A DNA stretch of 64,000 nt, from assembly GCA_035695825.1 (NCBI GenBank), contig DASRRH010000026.1:524705-588704 (forward strand), in the 5' to 3' direction. Source of the DNA: JAKEFM01 sp035695825 (GTDB taxonomy: Bacteria > Planctomycetota > UBA1135 > JAKEFM01). Made by a program: the position numbers and the translations under genes. Below the pieces are notes generated by a model. It searched no databases, was not told where the DNA came from, and saw only the letters and a list, made by a program, of their open reading frames with translations. Positions 50,389 through 60,030 of this stretch are shown piece after piece. The stretch's first letter is position 1. Every line of letters starts with the position of its first letter.

Positions 50389-53136
50389 CTACCCGCCCGC
50401 CTTCTCGAGGAGCGCACGGACCTCTGCTCGGAGCGCCGGCGCGTAGTCCTCGAGCACGGGGAGGGCGCGTTCGAGGAGCGCTCGCGCCTTTCCGTTCTCA
50501 CCCGCCGCGAGGTGCAGGAGCGCCCGCGTCCGGAGGAAGCGGGGGTCCCCCGGCGCCAACGAGAGCGCCCGCTCCGCGAACCGCGCGGCGGCTGCGGGAT
50601 CAGGGGTCTCCGCTCCTCCGGCAGTCCCTCCGAGGATCCGGGCGAGCGCGTCGAATACGGCGGCGTCCTCGACCCCCCGCTCGATCCCGCGGAGCAGCTC
50701 CCCGCGAGCCTCCGCGAGGCGCCCCGCATCGAGGAGCGCGAGGCCGAGCCACCCCGCGACCGTGCCGTCCGCCGGACGCTCCCGGGCGAGCGCCTCGAGG
50801 ACGGGGAGGCCCTGCGCCGCGTTCCCGAGGGCGACGTCGGCACGGGCGGCGAGCGCCCGCACGCCCGGCTTCGGGGAGGTGCCGAAGGAGGCCGCGCGGG
50901 CGGCGAGGCCCTTTGCCCCGGCCGGATCGCCCGACGCGAGGAGGAATTCTCCCTCCCAGACGAAGAGGTTCGTCTCCTCCGGCGAGCGCTCGCGCAGGCT
51001 CGCGATCTCCGCGCGCGCCGCGGCCAGCCGCCCTCGGCTGGCGAGGAGACCGACGAGGAGGAGGCGGAGCCTCCTCGTTCCCGGCTGCGCCGCGATCGTC
51101 CGCCGGAGCAGGGATTCGGCCGCGCCGGGCTCGCCGAGGGAGGAGAGGACGGAGACGAGCCGCCCCGCCCCGTTCGCGGCGACCGGGCCCGACGGATCGA
51201 GGCTGCGGAGGGCGGTCTCCAGGTCCGCGCGCGCGCCCGCCATCCGCTCGCGCGCGGCCTCGGGTCGAATCCCTCGCAGGGCGAGCCCGAGGTCGGCGCC
51301 GGCCATCCCCCTGCCGAAGCGGGCCTGGTCGGTGATGGCGGGGTCGATCTCCTCGTCGGCGAGGATCGCCTCGAAGGCCTCGAGCGCCCGTTCCGGCGCC
51401 CCCCGCGCGCGGGCGATCTCCCCTTCGACGAGATGCTTCCGCTGGCGGGCGAGGGTCGACGCGTCGGGCCGGATCGCGGCGGCCTCCCGGAGCGCCTCGT
51501 CGTGGCGCCCGCGGAGGAAGAGGAACATCGCGTAGGAGGCCCGGGCGACCGGAGGGTGAGGACCCGCGAGAGCGCGGCGGTACTCCTCTTCCGCCTCGGC
51601 GACTTCCCCCGCCCCGGCGAGCGCCTCGCCGAGGTAGGCGCGCAGGAGCGGGATGTCGAACCCCTGCTCGAGGAGGGCCCGGAACTGCCGCGCGGCCTCC
51701 GGCATCCCGTCCGCCACCGCCTCGAAGTCCCGGAGGATCGCGTACAGGAAGGCGGCCGCGTCGGGAGCCTCCCGGCCGTAGGAGGCGATCTGGCCGCGCA
51801 GCGCCCGGAGCATCTCCTCGGCCGCTCCGCGACGGTCCCCCTCGGAACGGCGGATCTCCGCGAGCTTCCCGTGGACGTGGTAGTACTCGGGCATGATCTC
51901 GAGCGTGCGCTCGAGCTCCCGCTGCGCCTCCCCCCTGCGCCCCGCCTCGAGGAGCCGGACCGCGTAGGCCCCGTGCGCCCGCGCGCTCCTCGGGGCGTCC
52001 CGGCTCGCCGTCACCTGCCAGAGGCGGAGGTCGTCCCTCCAGTCGCAGAGCCGCAGGTTCGTGCGCACCGCTCCCGCCGCCGCGAGCGCGACGCCGACCG
52101 CTGCCGCGGCCTTCCGGAGCCCCGTCCCAGCGGGGATGCGCGACGCGACGGCGGAGGCGAGGAGGCACCCTCCGACCGAGGGAAGGTAGAGGAGCCTCTC
52201 GCCGAAGATCGTCCCGGCCCCGAAGAGGAGGTTCGACGCGGGGAGCCACGCGAGGAGGACCCACGCCACGGCGAACCCGGGGACGGACCGCCGCGCGCGG
52301 ATCGCGAAGAGCACGAGAGCGGCGACCCCCGCGATCGAGGCGAGCGTCGGAGCGTGGGAGAGGCGCCGCACGACCTGGATCTGATCGAGGCTGTAGTCCG
52401 CGGAGAGCGGGTGGGGCCAGAGGAGCAGCCGGAGCGCGCGCCCCATCACCCGCAGCCCGTTCGCGACCCGCCACCCGACCGGCTCGAAGAGGAGCGGATT
52501 GTCGAGCCGGTTGATCGCCGTGAAGTGCGGGGAGAGCGTCCCGAGCGCGGCGAGCCGCAGCGCGAGGTGCGCCCCCCCGACGGCCGCGAGCGCGGCCCAC
52601 CGGGGACCCGCCTGCCGCAGGCGAGCGCGGATCCCCGCCTCCCCGGGTCGGAGGAAGAGATCGTAGAGACCGAAGACGAGGGGAAAGGAGAAGGCCCCCT
52701 CCTTCGCGAGGGTGGCGAGGAAGAAGAGGGCGGCCGACCCGGCGAACCAGCGGTCGCGGACCTCCCGAGCGCGAGCGTAGGCGAGGAGCGAGGCGAGCCC
52801 GAACAGGGCGGAGAGCGTCTCCGCGCGACCGACGGCGTCGCCGAGGACCTCCGAGTGGATCGGATGGACGGCGAAGAGCGCTCCCGCGGCGAGGGCCGCG
52901 CCGGGACTCGCGAGGAGGCGGTGCGCGAGGAGAGCGACGAGCGCGGAGACAGCGCCGTGCGTGACCAGGACGAACGCGTGGTAGGGCCACGGGGCCTCCC
53001 CGAAACCGAGGTAGGTGAGGCCGAAGGAGAGGCTCGCGAGGGGGCGCCAGAGGGCCTGGCGCTCCTTCGTGTCGGCCCAGTACGGGGTCGAGACGAGGGT
53101 CCAGAGCGCGCCGGGGTCTTCCCGGACCGAGCGCAC
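50389..53136 (-). CDS. TMTC-like polytopic membrane protein with C-terminal TPR repeats
   Basis: From the GTG at 53136 this gives 915 residues, but the frame stays open and coding-like upstream. That extra part encodes a membrane helix (AALSFLLALLAGASGL) and the family loop VDGRAFVLENRVV, with no ATG, GTG or TTG; possible starts are CTG 53229 or ATT 53283. Around ten helices follow, with TMTC-type motifs RPLASLSFGLTYLGFG, FAVHPIHSEVLGDAVGRAE, LSADYSLDQI and SNLLFGAGTIFGERLLYLPS. The last ~500 residues are TPR repeats. Eukaryotic TMTC proteins are ER O-mannosyltransferases with the same layout, so protein or lipid glycosylation is a reasonable but unproven role. It is divergent from a second TMTC-like gene. 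Confidence 0.78.
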   Translation of the reverse strand: MRSVREDPGALWTLVSTPYWADTKERQALWRPLASLSFGLTYLGFGEAPWPYHAFVLVTHGAVSALVALLAHRLLASPGAALAAGALFAVHPIHSEVLGDAVGRAETLSALFGLASLLAYARAREVRDRWFAGSAALFFLATLAKEGAFSFPLVFGLYDLFLRPGEAGIRARLRQAGPRWAALAAVGGAHLALRLAALGTLSPHFTAINRLDNPLLFEPVGWRVANGLRVMGRALRLLLWPHPLSADYSLDQIQVVRRLSHAPTLASIAGVAALVLFAIRARRSVPGFAVAWVLLAWLPASNLLFGAGTIFGERLLYLPSVGGCLLASAVASRIPAGTGLRKAAAAVGVALAAAGAVRTNLRLCDWRDDLRLWQVTASRDAPRSARAHGAYAVRLLEAGRRGEAQRELERTLEIMPEYYHVHGKLAEIRRSEGDRRGAAEEMLRALRGQIASYGREAPDAAAFLYAILRDFEAVADGMPEAARQFRALLEQGFDIPLLRAYLGEALAGAGEVAEAEEEYRRALAGPHPPVARASYAMFLFLRGRHDEALREAAAIRPDASTLARQRKHLVEGEIARARGAPERALEAFEAILADEEIDPAITDQARFGRGMAGADLGLALRGIRPEAARERMAGARADLETALRSLDPSGPVAANGAGRLVSVLSSLGEPGAAESLLRRTIAAQPGTRRLRLLLVGLLASRGRLAAARAEIASLRERSPEETNLFVWEGEFLLASGDPAGAKGLAARAASFGTSPKPGVRALAARADVALGNAAQGLPVLEALARERPADGTVAGWLGLALLDAGRLAEARGELLRGIERGVEDAAVFDALARILGGTAGGAETPDPAAAARFAERALSLAPGDPRFLRTRALLHLAAGENGKARALLERALPVLEDYAPALRAEVRALLEKAGG

Positions 53137-53338
53137 GACGCGGTTCTCGAGGACGAAGGCACGCCCGTCGACGCAGAGGCCGTTGCGCAGGCCCGAGGCC
53201 CCCGCGAGGAGGGCGAGGAGGAAGGACAGGGCCGCCGCCCGTCGCGGCGTCCGGAGAGCGAGGAGGGAAGCGAGGCGCGGAATCGCGGGATCGGCGGGGA
53301 GGGACGGGCTCGGGGCGGGACGGGCCGGAGACGCGTTC

Positions 53339-53346
53339 CTTATACT
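53339..53346. promoter_or_regulatory. Overlapping bidirectional -10 boxes (TATACT plus, TATAAG minus)
   Basis: The plus-strand TATACT (53341-53346) and minus-strand TATAAG (53344-53339) share a TATA core between the two divergent TMTC-like genes. This fits a bidirectional promoter with a common melting site. No clear -35 boxes are seen in either direction. It gives leaders of about 90 nt to the plus-strand TTG (53438) and about 50-190 nt to the possible minus-strand starts. Confidence 0.4.
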
Positions 53347-53437
53347 CTCGCCGCTGCGGGAGGTCCCGCGCGACGAGGGGCCCCCTCCCCGCGAACCTCC
53401 GGCCCTTCTCGGAGAATCCCCGGACGCCGGCCCCGAC

Positions 53438-55558
53438 TTGCCGACCTCCCCTCCGACGCCCGTCCCGGCGAGGATTCTCGCGGCCCCGAGGGCGCTCCCC
53501 TTCCTCCTCCTCCTCGCGAGCGCGCTCCCCTACCTCCCGCTCCTCGGAGGGGAGCTCGTCGGAGACGGCCGGGCGCTCGTCCAGGGTCACGAGACCCTGC
53601 GGACGGCGACCCGCGGCGCCGGGCACTTCGCCCGGCTCTTCGCGGAGGACTACTGGGACGGGCTCGCCCCGGCTTCCGGGCTCTACCGACCCGTCACGAC
53701 CGGCCTTCTCGGCCTCGTGTTCACCGCGGCGGGAGAGCGCGCTTCCGTCTACCGCGCGCTCGCCATCTTGTTCCACGGGGCGGTCGTCCTCGGCGCCTGG
53801 CGACTCGCGCGCCGCCTCCTCCCGCCCGCCCGAGCCGCGGCGGCCGCCGCCCTCTTCGCCGTGCACCCGGTCCATTCCGAGGCGGTCGGCGACGTCGCGA
53901 ACCTCGGAGAGATGCTCGCGACGCTCCTCTCGATCCTCGTCCTCGAGCGGCTCCTCGCGCGCAAGGACGGCGCCCCGGTCGGCGCTCCCGCGCTCGACGG
54001 AGCTCTCTTCCTCCTCGGGCTCCTCGCCAAGGAGTCCGCCGCCGCGCTCCTCCTCGTCGCGCCCCTGGCGCTGGTCCTCCTTCCCTCGTCCGCGCCGCCT
54101 CGGCGAATCCTCCGCGCGCTCCTCCCGCTCCTCCTCGCCTTCCTCGCCGACCTCGCCCTCCGGCGGGCCGCCCTCGGGTTCCTCCTTCCCCGGTACCTCC
54201 CCACGAATCGGATCGAGAACCCGCTGATTTTCGAGCCTGCCGCCGTCCGACTGCCGACGGCCGCGCGCGTCCTCGTCCATGGCCTCGGGCTCCTCGTCCT
54301 TCCCTGGCACCTGTCCGCGGACCACTCCCTCGAGGATTTCCGGCTCTCCCGCTCGCCCCTCGAGCCCGCGGTCCTCGGGAGCGCGTTCGTGCTCGCCGGG
54401 ATGGTCGTCGCAGGCGCTCTCCTCCGCCGCCGCTCGCCGGGGGCCTCCCTCGGTTTCCTCGGCTGCCTCGCCTCGTTTGCGCCGACCTCGAACCTCCTCT
54501 TCCCCGCCGGGACCATCTTCGCGGAACGTCACCTCCTCCTCCCCTCCTTCTTCTTCGCGGTCGCGACGACGGCGCTGGCACCGGGCTCCCGGCGAACCGC
54601 GCGGGCGCTCGTGGCGGGATTCGGCGCCCTCCTCTTCCTCTTCGGGGCAAGGACCGCCGCGCGCTCTCTCGAGTGGCGATCGGCGGCGGCGCTCACCGAG
54701 GTGACGGCACGGCGCGACTCCCCCCGCAGCGTCCGGCTCCGCTACAACCTCGCCGCCGAGCGGAGGAAGGCGGGCGATCTTCCCGGCGCCCGCGACGAGC
54801 TCGAGCGCGCGCTTTCGATCTACCCCGACTTCTACCAGGCGCGCACGTCCCTCGGCCTGGTCCTCCTCTCGCTCGACGACCTCGAGGGGGGCGTCCGGGA
54901 GCTCCGTCGGGCCCTCCGCGAGTGGCCGGCTTCCTACCCCGGAGCGTCCTGGAAAGAGGGAGCCTCCGCCCTCACCCACACGCTCGCCCGGCGGCTCGGG
55001 AGGGGAGGCGAGGCGGTCCAGTACTGGAGGGAGCTCGCATCCGAGCACTCGGCCTCGCCGGACGTGCGCGTCGAGCTCGCCTACGCCCTCGACCTCGGAG
55101 GGCTCCCGGGCTCCGAGGAGCAGCTTCGGCTGGCCGCGGAGCGCTCGACGGGGGCCCGGATCCTCTTCTCCCAGCGCCTTCCTCCCGAGGAGGCCGTCCG
55201 CGTCCTGCGCGCGCCGCTCCCCCCGGGGACCGGGTGGGACGCGCAGGCGCAGCTCCTCTTCGCCGAGGGCCAGGCCCTGCACGCGCTCGACCGGTTCGGC
55301 GAGGCGGAGGAGACCTTCGGCCGCGCGCGCTCGACGGCCTCGAACCGTTCGATCGCGGCCGCGGCTGTGGCGGGGATCGCGCTGACGCGGCTCGAGGAGG
55401 CGAAGGAGAAGGGAGCCCCTCTTCGGGAGGCGATCCTCGAGGTCGAGGCCGCGGCTCGCGACCCGAAGCTCCCGGGCCCCCTCCGCGAGGAGGTCCTCCG
55501 GCTTCTCGGGGAGGTCCGGAGGGGAACGAGCGGGGCCGGACTTCCGCGGCGGCCCTGA
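53438..55558 (+). CDS. Second TMTC-like polytopic membrane protein with short TPR region
   Basis: About 706 residues from a TTG at 53438, chosen because it immediately precedes the first helix (LPFLLLLASALPYLPLL) and no closer ATG or GTG exists in frame. Motifs parallel the divergent paralog: LYRPVTTGLLGLVF, FAVHPVHSEAVGDVANLGEML, LLGLLAKESAAALLLVAPL, LSADHSLEDF and SNLLFPAGTIFAERHLLLPS. About eleven helices are followed by roughly 300 residues of TPR-like repeats (RLRYNLAAERRKAGDLPGA, FYQARTSLGLVLLSLDD). The shared VHPxHSE and AERxLLLPS elements place both in one GT-C-type family. It is followed 18 nt later by the first DUF2723 gene, so they may be co-transcribed. Confidence 0.78.
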   Translation: MPTSPPTPVPARILAAPRALPFLLLLASALPYLPLLGGELVGDGRALVQGHETLRTATRGAGHFARLFAEDYWDGLAPASGLYRPVTTGLLGLVFTAAGERASVYRALAILFHGAVVLGAWRLARRLLPPARAAAAAALFAVHPVHSEAVGDVANLGEMLATLLSILVLERLLARKDGAPVGAPALDGALFLLGLLAKESAAALLLVAPLALVLLPSSAPPRRILRALLPLLLAFLADLALRRAALGFLLPRYLPTNRIENPLIFEPAAVRLPTAARVLVHGLGLLVLPWHLSADHSLEDFRLSRSPLEPAVLGSAFVLAGMVVAGALLRRRSPGASLGFLGCLASFAPTSNLLFPAGTIFAERHLLLPSFFFAVATTALAPGSRRTARALVAGFGALLFLFGARTAARSLEWRSAAALTEVTARRDSPRSVRLRYNLAAERRKAGDLPGARDELERALSIYPDFYQARTSLGLVLLSLDDLEGGVRELRRALREWPASYPGASWKEGASALTHTLARRLGRGGEAVQYWRELASEHSASPDVRVELAYALDLGGLPGSEEQLRLAAERSTGARILFSQRLPPEEAVRVLRAPLPPGTGWDAQAQLLFAEGQALHALDRFGEAEETFGRARSTASNRSIAAAAVAGIALTRLEEAKEKGAPLREAILEVEAAARDPKLPGPLREEVLRLLGEVRRGTSGAGLPRRP

Positions 55559-55576
55559 GCGAGGCGCGGAAGGGAG

Positions 55577-57793
55577 ATGGCCGGTCCGATACCTTCGGCG
55601 GAGATGGAACCGATCCCGGAAACCACCTCGACCCGGGCCACCCTCCTCCTCGCCGCGGCGACCGGCGTCGTCGTGTTCCTCGGCTACCTCCCCACCGTGG
55701 CGCGGGAGATCCCGGTCGGCGACTCCGGGGAGCTGATCGCGGCGGCCTACACGCTCGGCATCCCCCACCCCCCGGGCTATCCCCTCTGGTGCCTCTTCGC
55801 GAGCGCCTTCGGGCGGCTCGTGCCGGGCGTCTCCTTCACCTTCGGCGCAAACCTCTCCTCCGCCGCCGCGGGAGCCGCGGCGTCGGGCGCGACCGCGGCG
55901 GTGGCCCGCGCTCTCGGATGCGGCGCACCCTCCGCATTCGGCGCCGGCCTCCTGGCGGGGTTCGGAAAGTTCCTCTGGGCCGAGAGCACGGCGGCGGAGG
56001 TCTATCCCCTGAACGCCCTCCTCTTCGCCGGGCTCCTCCTCGCCTGCCTCGCTCCCCCCTCTCGCCGCGCCGCCGGGGCCTTCGGCCTCCTCGCGGGCCT
56101 CTCCCTCACGATGCACCCGATCATGCGGGGGCTCGTGCCGATCGCCCTCCTCCACTTCCTGCTCGAGAACCGCAGCAGGCCGGGGCGCGGGAGGAGGCTC
56201 GCGGCCGCAGCGGTCGGTCTCCTCGGGGGGCTCCTCGTCCTCCTCTATCTCCCGATCCGGGCGGCGGCCAAGCCTCCCCTCAACTTCGAGAACCCGGTCG
56301 ACCTGCGCGGAGTCTCGCGGCTCCTCGGGATGACGATCTACCGGTCCCCCGAGGAGAACGTGATGGTGCGCGAGCCGATCCTCCTCGGCCTGGGAGCCCG
56401 CCTCGCCGTCCTCGTGCGGGAGGTCGGGGAGTCGCTCCCCCTCCCCGCTCTCCTCCTCGCGGGGATGGGCCTTCTCTTCGGCCTGTGGCGATCCCCCCTC
56501 CGCGCAGCCGCCCTCGGCGCACACTTCGTCGCCGCCACCGTGGGAATCGCGATCTACTGCGCCTCGCGGGACTCGCGGCTCTACCCGGCGTCGTACGAGA
56601 CCTACTCCCTCCCCGCGTTCCTCGTCCTCGGCGTCCTCGTCGGCGCCGGGATCGAGGGGCTGGTTGCAGGAGCGAAGCGCCTCTCCTTCCCGCGGCCCCG
56701 GGCTGTCGCGTTCGTCCTCGCGCTTCTCCTCGGCGGGTGGGCGTACGACCGGCACCGGTCGGGAAACGACCGCAGCGGCGAGGCCCTCCCGACCGACCTC
56801 GGCCGCAACGCGCTCGAGACGGTCGAACCGGGCGGGATCCTCCTCGCCTGGGGTGACCAGGTCCTCATCCCCTGCCTCTACCAGCAGATCGTGCTCGGGA
56901 CCCGCCCCGACGTCGAGATCGGGACTCGGACGGGGCGCGTCGACCCGGCGCTCCTCCGCCGCTACGGCGCGCCCACGGACGGCGCGGAGACGGAGACGCT
57001 GCGCCTCGCCCGGGCCGCCGCTCACCTGCGTCCGATCTACACGAACTACTTCGACTCCTTCCCCGAGGAGAGCGGCCTCAAGTGCGTCCCGGTCGGCTTC
57101 CTCCACCGCGTCGTCCGCAAGGGGACGGCCGAGGAGGCGCAGGCGAGGGAGCGGAGCGCGAAGGCGTGGAAGGCCTACCGATGGCGGACCCTCGGCCGCG
57201 AGCGCCAGACCGGCGAGCTCCGCGAGATCGAGGCCTTCGTCCGGGATCGCGCCGCCGAGCATCGGCTCCGCGCGAAAGACCTCGAAGGGGCGGTCGAGGA
57301 ATGGCGCGAGCTCGCCACGCTCCACCCCACGGACGCGGCCGTCCTGGCGAACGTCGGCACCGGTCTCGTCGGGCTCGGACGCGCCCCGGAAGGGAAGCTG
57401 TTCCTCGAGCGCGCCCTCGCCCTCGCTCCCGGCGACGAGATCGCCCGCACGACGCTCGGCGGGGTCCTCGTCGAGATGGGCGAGGCGGCCCGGGCCATCC
57501 ACGTCCTCGCCCCCTTTCTCCGCAGGCGCGCCGCCGACCTCGACTCCTATCTCTACCTCGCGAAGGCGGCCCGGGCCGTCGGGGACCGCCCGACCGTCGC
57601 GAGGGCGCTCGAGGCGGCGCGGAAGGCGTTCCCCGACGACCCCCGCCCGTTTGTCGAGTCCGCCCTCTTCCACCTCGAGGAACCCCGGGATGTACCGGCC
57701 GCGCTCCGGGATGCCGAGAGGGCGCTCGCGCTGCGCCCCGCGGATCCGGAGGTCCATCGCCTCCTCGCGCGGGTCCGGGCCGCGGGCCGCTGA
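55577..57793 (+). CDS. DUF2723 membrane protein with C-terminal TPR repeats, copy A
   Basis: The 738-residue protein starts at an ATG preceded by GGAAGGGAG. The first external loop holds the DUF2723 signature GDSGELIAAAYTLGIPHPPGYPLWCL, split here as GDSGEL and GIPHPPGYPLWCL. About ten helices follow, with WAESTAAEVYPLNALL and the loop ASRDSRLYPASYETYSLPAF. A soluble part (about 400-560) contains ETVEPGGILLAWGDQ. The last ~170 residues are TPR repeats (VLANVGTGLVGLGRAPEGKL). DUF2723 proteins belong to the GT-C superfamily by fold; a member in Bacteroidetes is linked to protein O-mannosylation. Ten nucleotides downstream is a paralog of exactly the same length. Confidence 0.85.
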   Translation: MAGPIPSAEMEPIPETTSTRATLLLAAATGVVVFLGYLPTVAREIPVGDSGELIAAAYTLGIPHPPGYPLWCLFASAFGRLVPGVSFTFGANLSSAAAGAAASGATAAVARALGCGAPSAFGAGLLAGFGKFLWAESTAAEVYPLNALLFAGLLLACLAPPSRRAAGAFGLLAGLSLTMHPIMRGLVPIALLHFLLENRSRPGRGRRLAAAAVGLLGGLLVLLYLPIRAAAKPPLNFENPVDLRGVSRLLGMTIYRSPEENVMVREPILLGLGARLAVLVREVGESLPLPALLLAGMGLLFGLWRSPLRAAALGAHFVAATVGIAIYCASRDSRLYPASYETYSLPAFLVLGVLVGAGIEGLVAGAKRLSFPRPRAVAFVLALLLGGWAYDRHRSGNDRSGEALPTDLGRNALETVEPGGILLAWGDQVLIPCLYQQIVLGTRPDVEIGTRTGRVDPALLRRYGAPTDGAETETLRLARAAAHLRPIYTNYFDSFPEESGLKCVPVGFLHRVVRKGTAEEAQARERSAKAWKAYRWRTLGRERQTGELREIEAFVRDRAAEHRLRAKDLEGAVEEWRELATLHPTDAAVLANVGTGLVGLGRAPEGKLFLERALALAPGDEIARTTLGGVLVEMGEAARAIHVLAPFLRRRAADLDSYLYLAKAARAVGDRPTVARALEAARKAFPDDPRPFVESALFHLEEPRDVPAALRDAERALALRPADPEVHRLLARVRAAGR

Positions 57794-57803
57794 CCCCACT
57801 CGG

Positions 57804-60020
57804 GTGAGATTCCGCGCCGTTCCCCTCCTCGCCCGGACGGAAGTCCTCGCGGCGCTCGTCTTCGCCGGGACCTTCGCGGCCTATCTCGCGACCCTCGCGC
57901 CGGGCCTCACGGGCGAGGACAGCGGCGACTTCCTCTGCGCCGCCCGCGTCTTCGGGATCCCTCACCCGCCGGGCTACCCTCTCTGGTGCCTCCTCGCGGG
58001 GGGCCTCGCGAGGCTGCTCCCGGTCGAGCCCTTCGCCCGGGCCGTGAACCTGACCTCGGCCCTCTTCGGCGCCGCCGCCGCCGCCGCCTGCGTCCCTCTC
58101 GCGCGCCGCCTCGGATGCGGCGCGCTCGCCTCCCTCGCGGCCGGGCTCCTCTTCGGACTCTCCCGCTCCTTGTGGAGCGCGAGCGTGGTCGCGGAGATCT
58201 ACTCCCTCCATGCTCTCCTCTGCGTCGCGCTCCTCGCCACCGCGCACCGCGCGGCCCTCTCTCCCTCGACCGGCGCCGCGGCGGCGCTCGGCCTCGCCGC
58301 GGGATTCTCCCTCGCTCACCATCCGTCGATGCGGGGTCTCGTCCCGATCGCGTGCCTCTCCCTCCTCGGGACGCCCGCCTTCCGGGGAAGGCGCCGGATC
58401 CTGGCGGGGATCGGCGGAGCCCTCCTCGGCCTCTCCGTCCTCCTCTACCTTCCCCTGCGCGCGGCGGCGGGACCGGAGAAGAACTGGGGGGATCCCCGCT
58501 CCCTCTCCGCCTTCCTCGACCACGTCCTCCTCCGGCAGTACGCGCCTCCGGACGTCCGAGGGCTCGCGTGGCCGACGGTGGGGTTCGGAGCACGGCTCGG
58601 GGCGCTGGGGGGAGCGCTTCTCGGGGAGTTTTCCCCTCCGACGCTCGTGCTCGCCGCCGCCGGGCTCCTCGCCCTCTTTCGTGCCGACCGTCGCGCGGGA
58701 ATCCTCCTCCTCGGCACCGCGCTCGCTTCGACGGTGGGGATCGCCGCCTACTCCGCAGGTCGCGACGCGCGGTTCTACCCGCCCGACTACGAGGCTTGCT
58801 CCTACGCTCTCCCCGCGTTCGGGGTGCTCGCGCTCCTGGCGGGGATCGGCCTCCAGGCCCTGTTCGGGAGGCTCCGGCGCTGGGCCGGGGCACGAGGCTC
58901 GAACGGCCTCGGCTCGATCCTCGCCCTCGCCCTCCCCTGTCTTGCCTTCGCGGCGAACCGGGCTCCGAACGACCGGAGCCGCTCCGCGCTCGCCCGGGAG
59001 TACGGCGCTGCGCTCCTCGAGACGGTCGAGCCCGGCGGCGTCCTGATCGCCTACGGCGGGAGCCTCCTCTTCCCCTGCGAGTACCTCCAGACCGTCGAGG
59101 GCTTTCGGCGCGACGTCCTCCTCGCGGTGAGGACGGGAAGGATCGAGCCCTCCCTCCTCGCCCCCCTCTCCCCCGCCGAGGGGGCCGAGAGGAAGGCGCG
59201 CGTGGGGGCCGCCCGGAAGGACTTCGACGAGGACCTCGCCGTGGGGCGCTTCCTCGGCCGTCGCCCGATCTACCTGTCCCGGGAGCGCAGGCCCGCCGTC
59301 CCCGGCTGCGACGTGGCGCGCGTCGGCCTCCTCTACCGCGTCGTCCGGACGGGGACGGGGGAGGTCGAGGAGGCCCGGGCGCGCGACGAGCGCCTGTGGG
59401 CGACGTATCGGCTCGATGCGCTCGGACGGGACCGCGGGGATCGGGGGCTCCTCGACGCGGAGATCCACGTCCGGGTCGCCCGGGCGCACCGCGCCCTCGA
59501 CCGCGGGGAGGCGGCGGCGGCGGTCGAGGACTTCCTCGCCGCCGACGCACTCCGTTCCCTCGCCCCGGCCGAGCGAACGAACCTCGGCGTCGCCTTCCTC
59601 CGCGCGGGCCGACCGGGAGAGGCGGAGGAGTGCTTCCGCCGCGCGCTCGGCGAAAACCCCTCCGACTTCGCGACCCGCGCCGACCTCGGCCACCTCCTCG
59701 CGGCCTACGGACGGCCGCTCGAGGCGGCGGAGGTCCTCCTGCCCCTCGCCGGGCACGCGGAGGCGGACGCGGAGGACCTCGCCGTGCTGGCGGCCGCGCT
59801 GGGCTCGGCGGGCCGGGAAGAGGAGGCCCTCGCCGCGGTCCGCGCCGCGCGGCGGCGCTTCCCCGGCGAGACCCTGCTCCTCCTCGAGGAGTCGGGGATC
59901 CTCGCCCGACGGGGCGACTGCGCGGGGGCACGCGCCCTCGCGGAGCGCGCCGCCGCCCTCGGCCTGCCCGACCCCCGGGCGCGCCTCCTCCTCGAGGAGG
60001 TCCGCGCGCGCTGCCCGTGA
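57804..60020 (+). CDS. DUF2723 membrane protein with C-terminal TPR repeats, copy B
   Basis: The 738-residue protein starts at a GTG 10 nt after copy A's stop and lacks a ribosome site, so it probably depends on coupled translation. The signature is EDSGDFLCAARVFGIPHPPGYPLWCL (the acidic residues are kept), followed by SLWSASVVAEIYSLHALL and SAGRDARFYPPDYEACSYALPAF. The soluble segment ETVEPGGVLIAYGGSLLFPCEYLQTVEGF is clearly related to copy A, and the C-terminus has TPR repeats (RTNLGVAFLRAGRPGEAEECF). The two copies keep the same architecture but differ widely in sequence, so the duplication is old. It ends 10 nt from the convergent GT39-like gene. Confidence 0.85.
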   Translation: MRFRAVPLLARTEVLAALVFAGTFAAYLATLAPGLTGEDSGDFLCAARVFGIPHPPGYPLWCLLAGGLARLLPVEPFARAVNLTSALFGAAAAAACVPLARRLGCGALASLAAGLLFGLSRSLWSASVVAEIYSLHALLCVALLATAHRAALSPSTGAAAALGLAAGFSLAHHPSMRGLVPIACLSLLGTPAFRGRRRILAGIGGALLGLSVLLYLPLRAAAGPEKNWGDPRSLSAFLDHVLLRQYAPPDVRGLAWPTVGFGARLGALGGALLGEFSPPTLVLAAAGLLALFRADRRAGILLLGTALASTVGIAAYSAGRDARFYPPDYEACSYALPAFGVLALLAGIGLQALFGRLRRWAGARGSNGLGSILALALPCLAFAANRAPNDRSRSALAREYGAALLETVEPGGVLIAYGGSLLFPCEYLQTVEGFRRDVLLAVRTGRIEPSLLAPLSPAEGAERKARVGAARKDFDEDLAVGRFLGRRPIYLSRERRPAVPGCDVARVGLLYRVVRTGTGEVEEARARDERLWATYRLDALGRDRGDRGLLDAEIHVRVARAHRALDRGEAAAAVEDFLAADALRSLAPAERTNLGVAFLRAGRPGEAEECFRRALGENPSDFATRADLGHLLAAYGRPLEAAEVLLPLAGHAEADAEDLAVLAAALGSAGREEEALAAVRAARRRFPGETLLLLEESGILARRGDCAGARALAERAAALGLPDPRARLLLEEVRARCP

Positions 60021-60030
60021 GCTCCCGCTC

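Noticed and set aside
50137..56856. Very long plus-strand open frame
   Set aside because: It runs antisense to the TMTC-like gene and out of frame with the plus-strand genes, and has only low-complexity Arg/Pro-rich composition.
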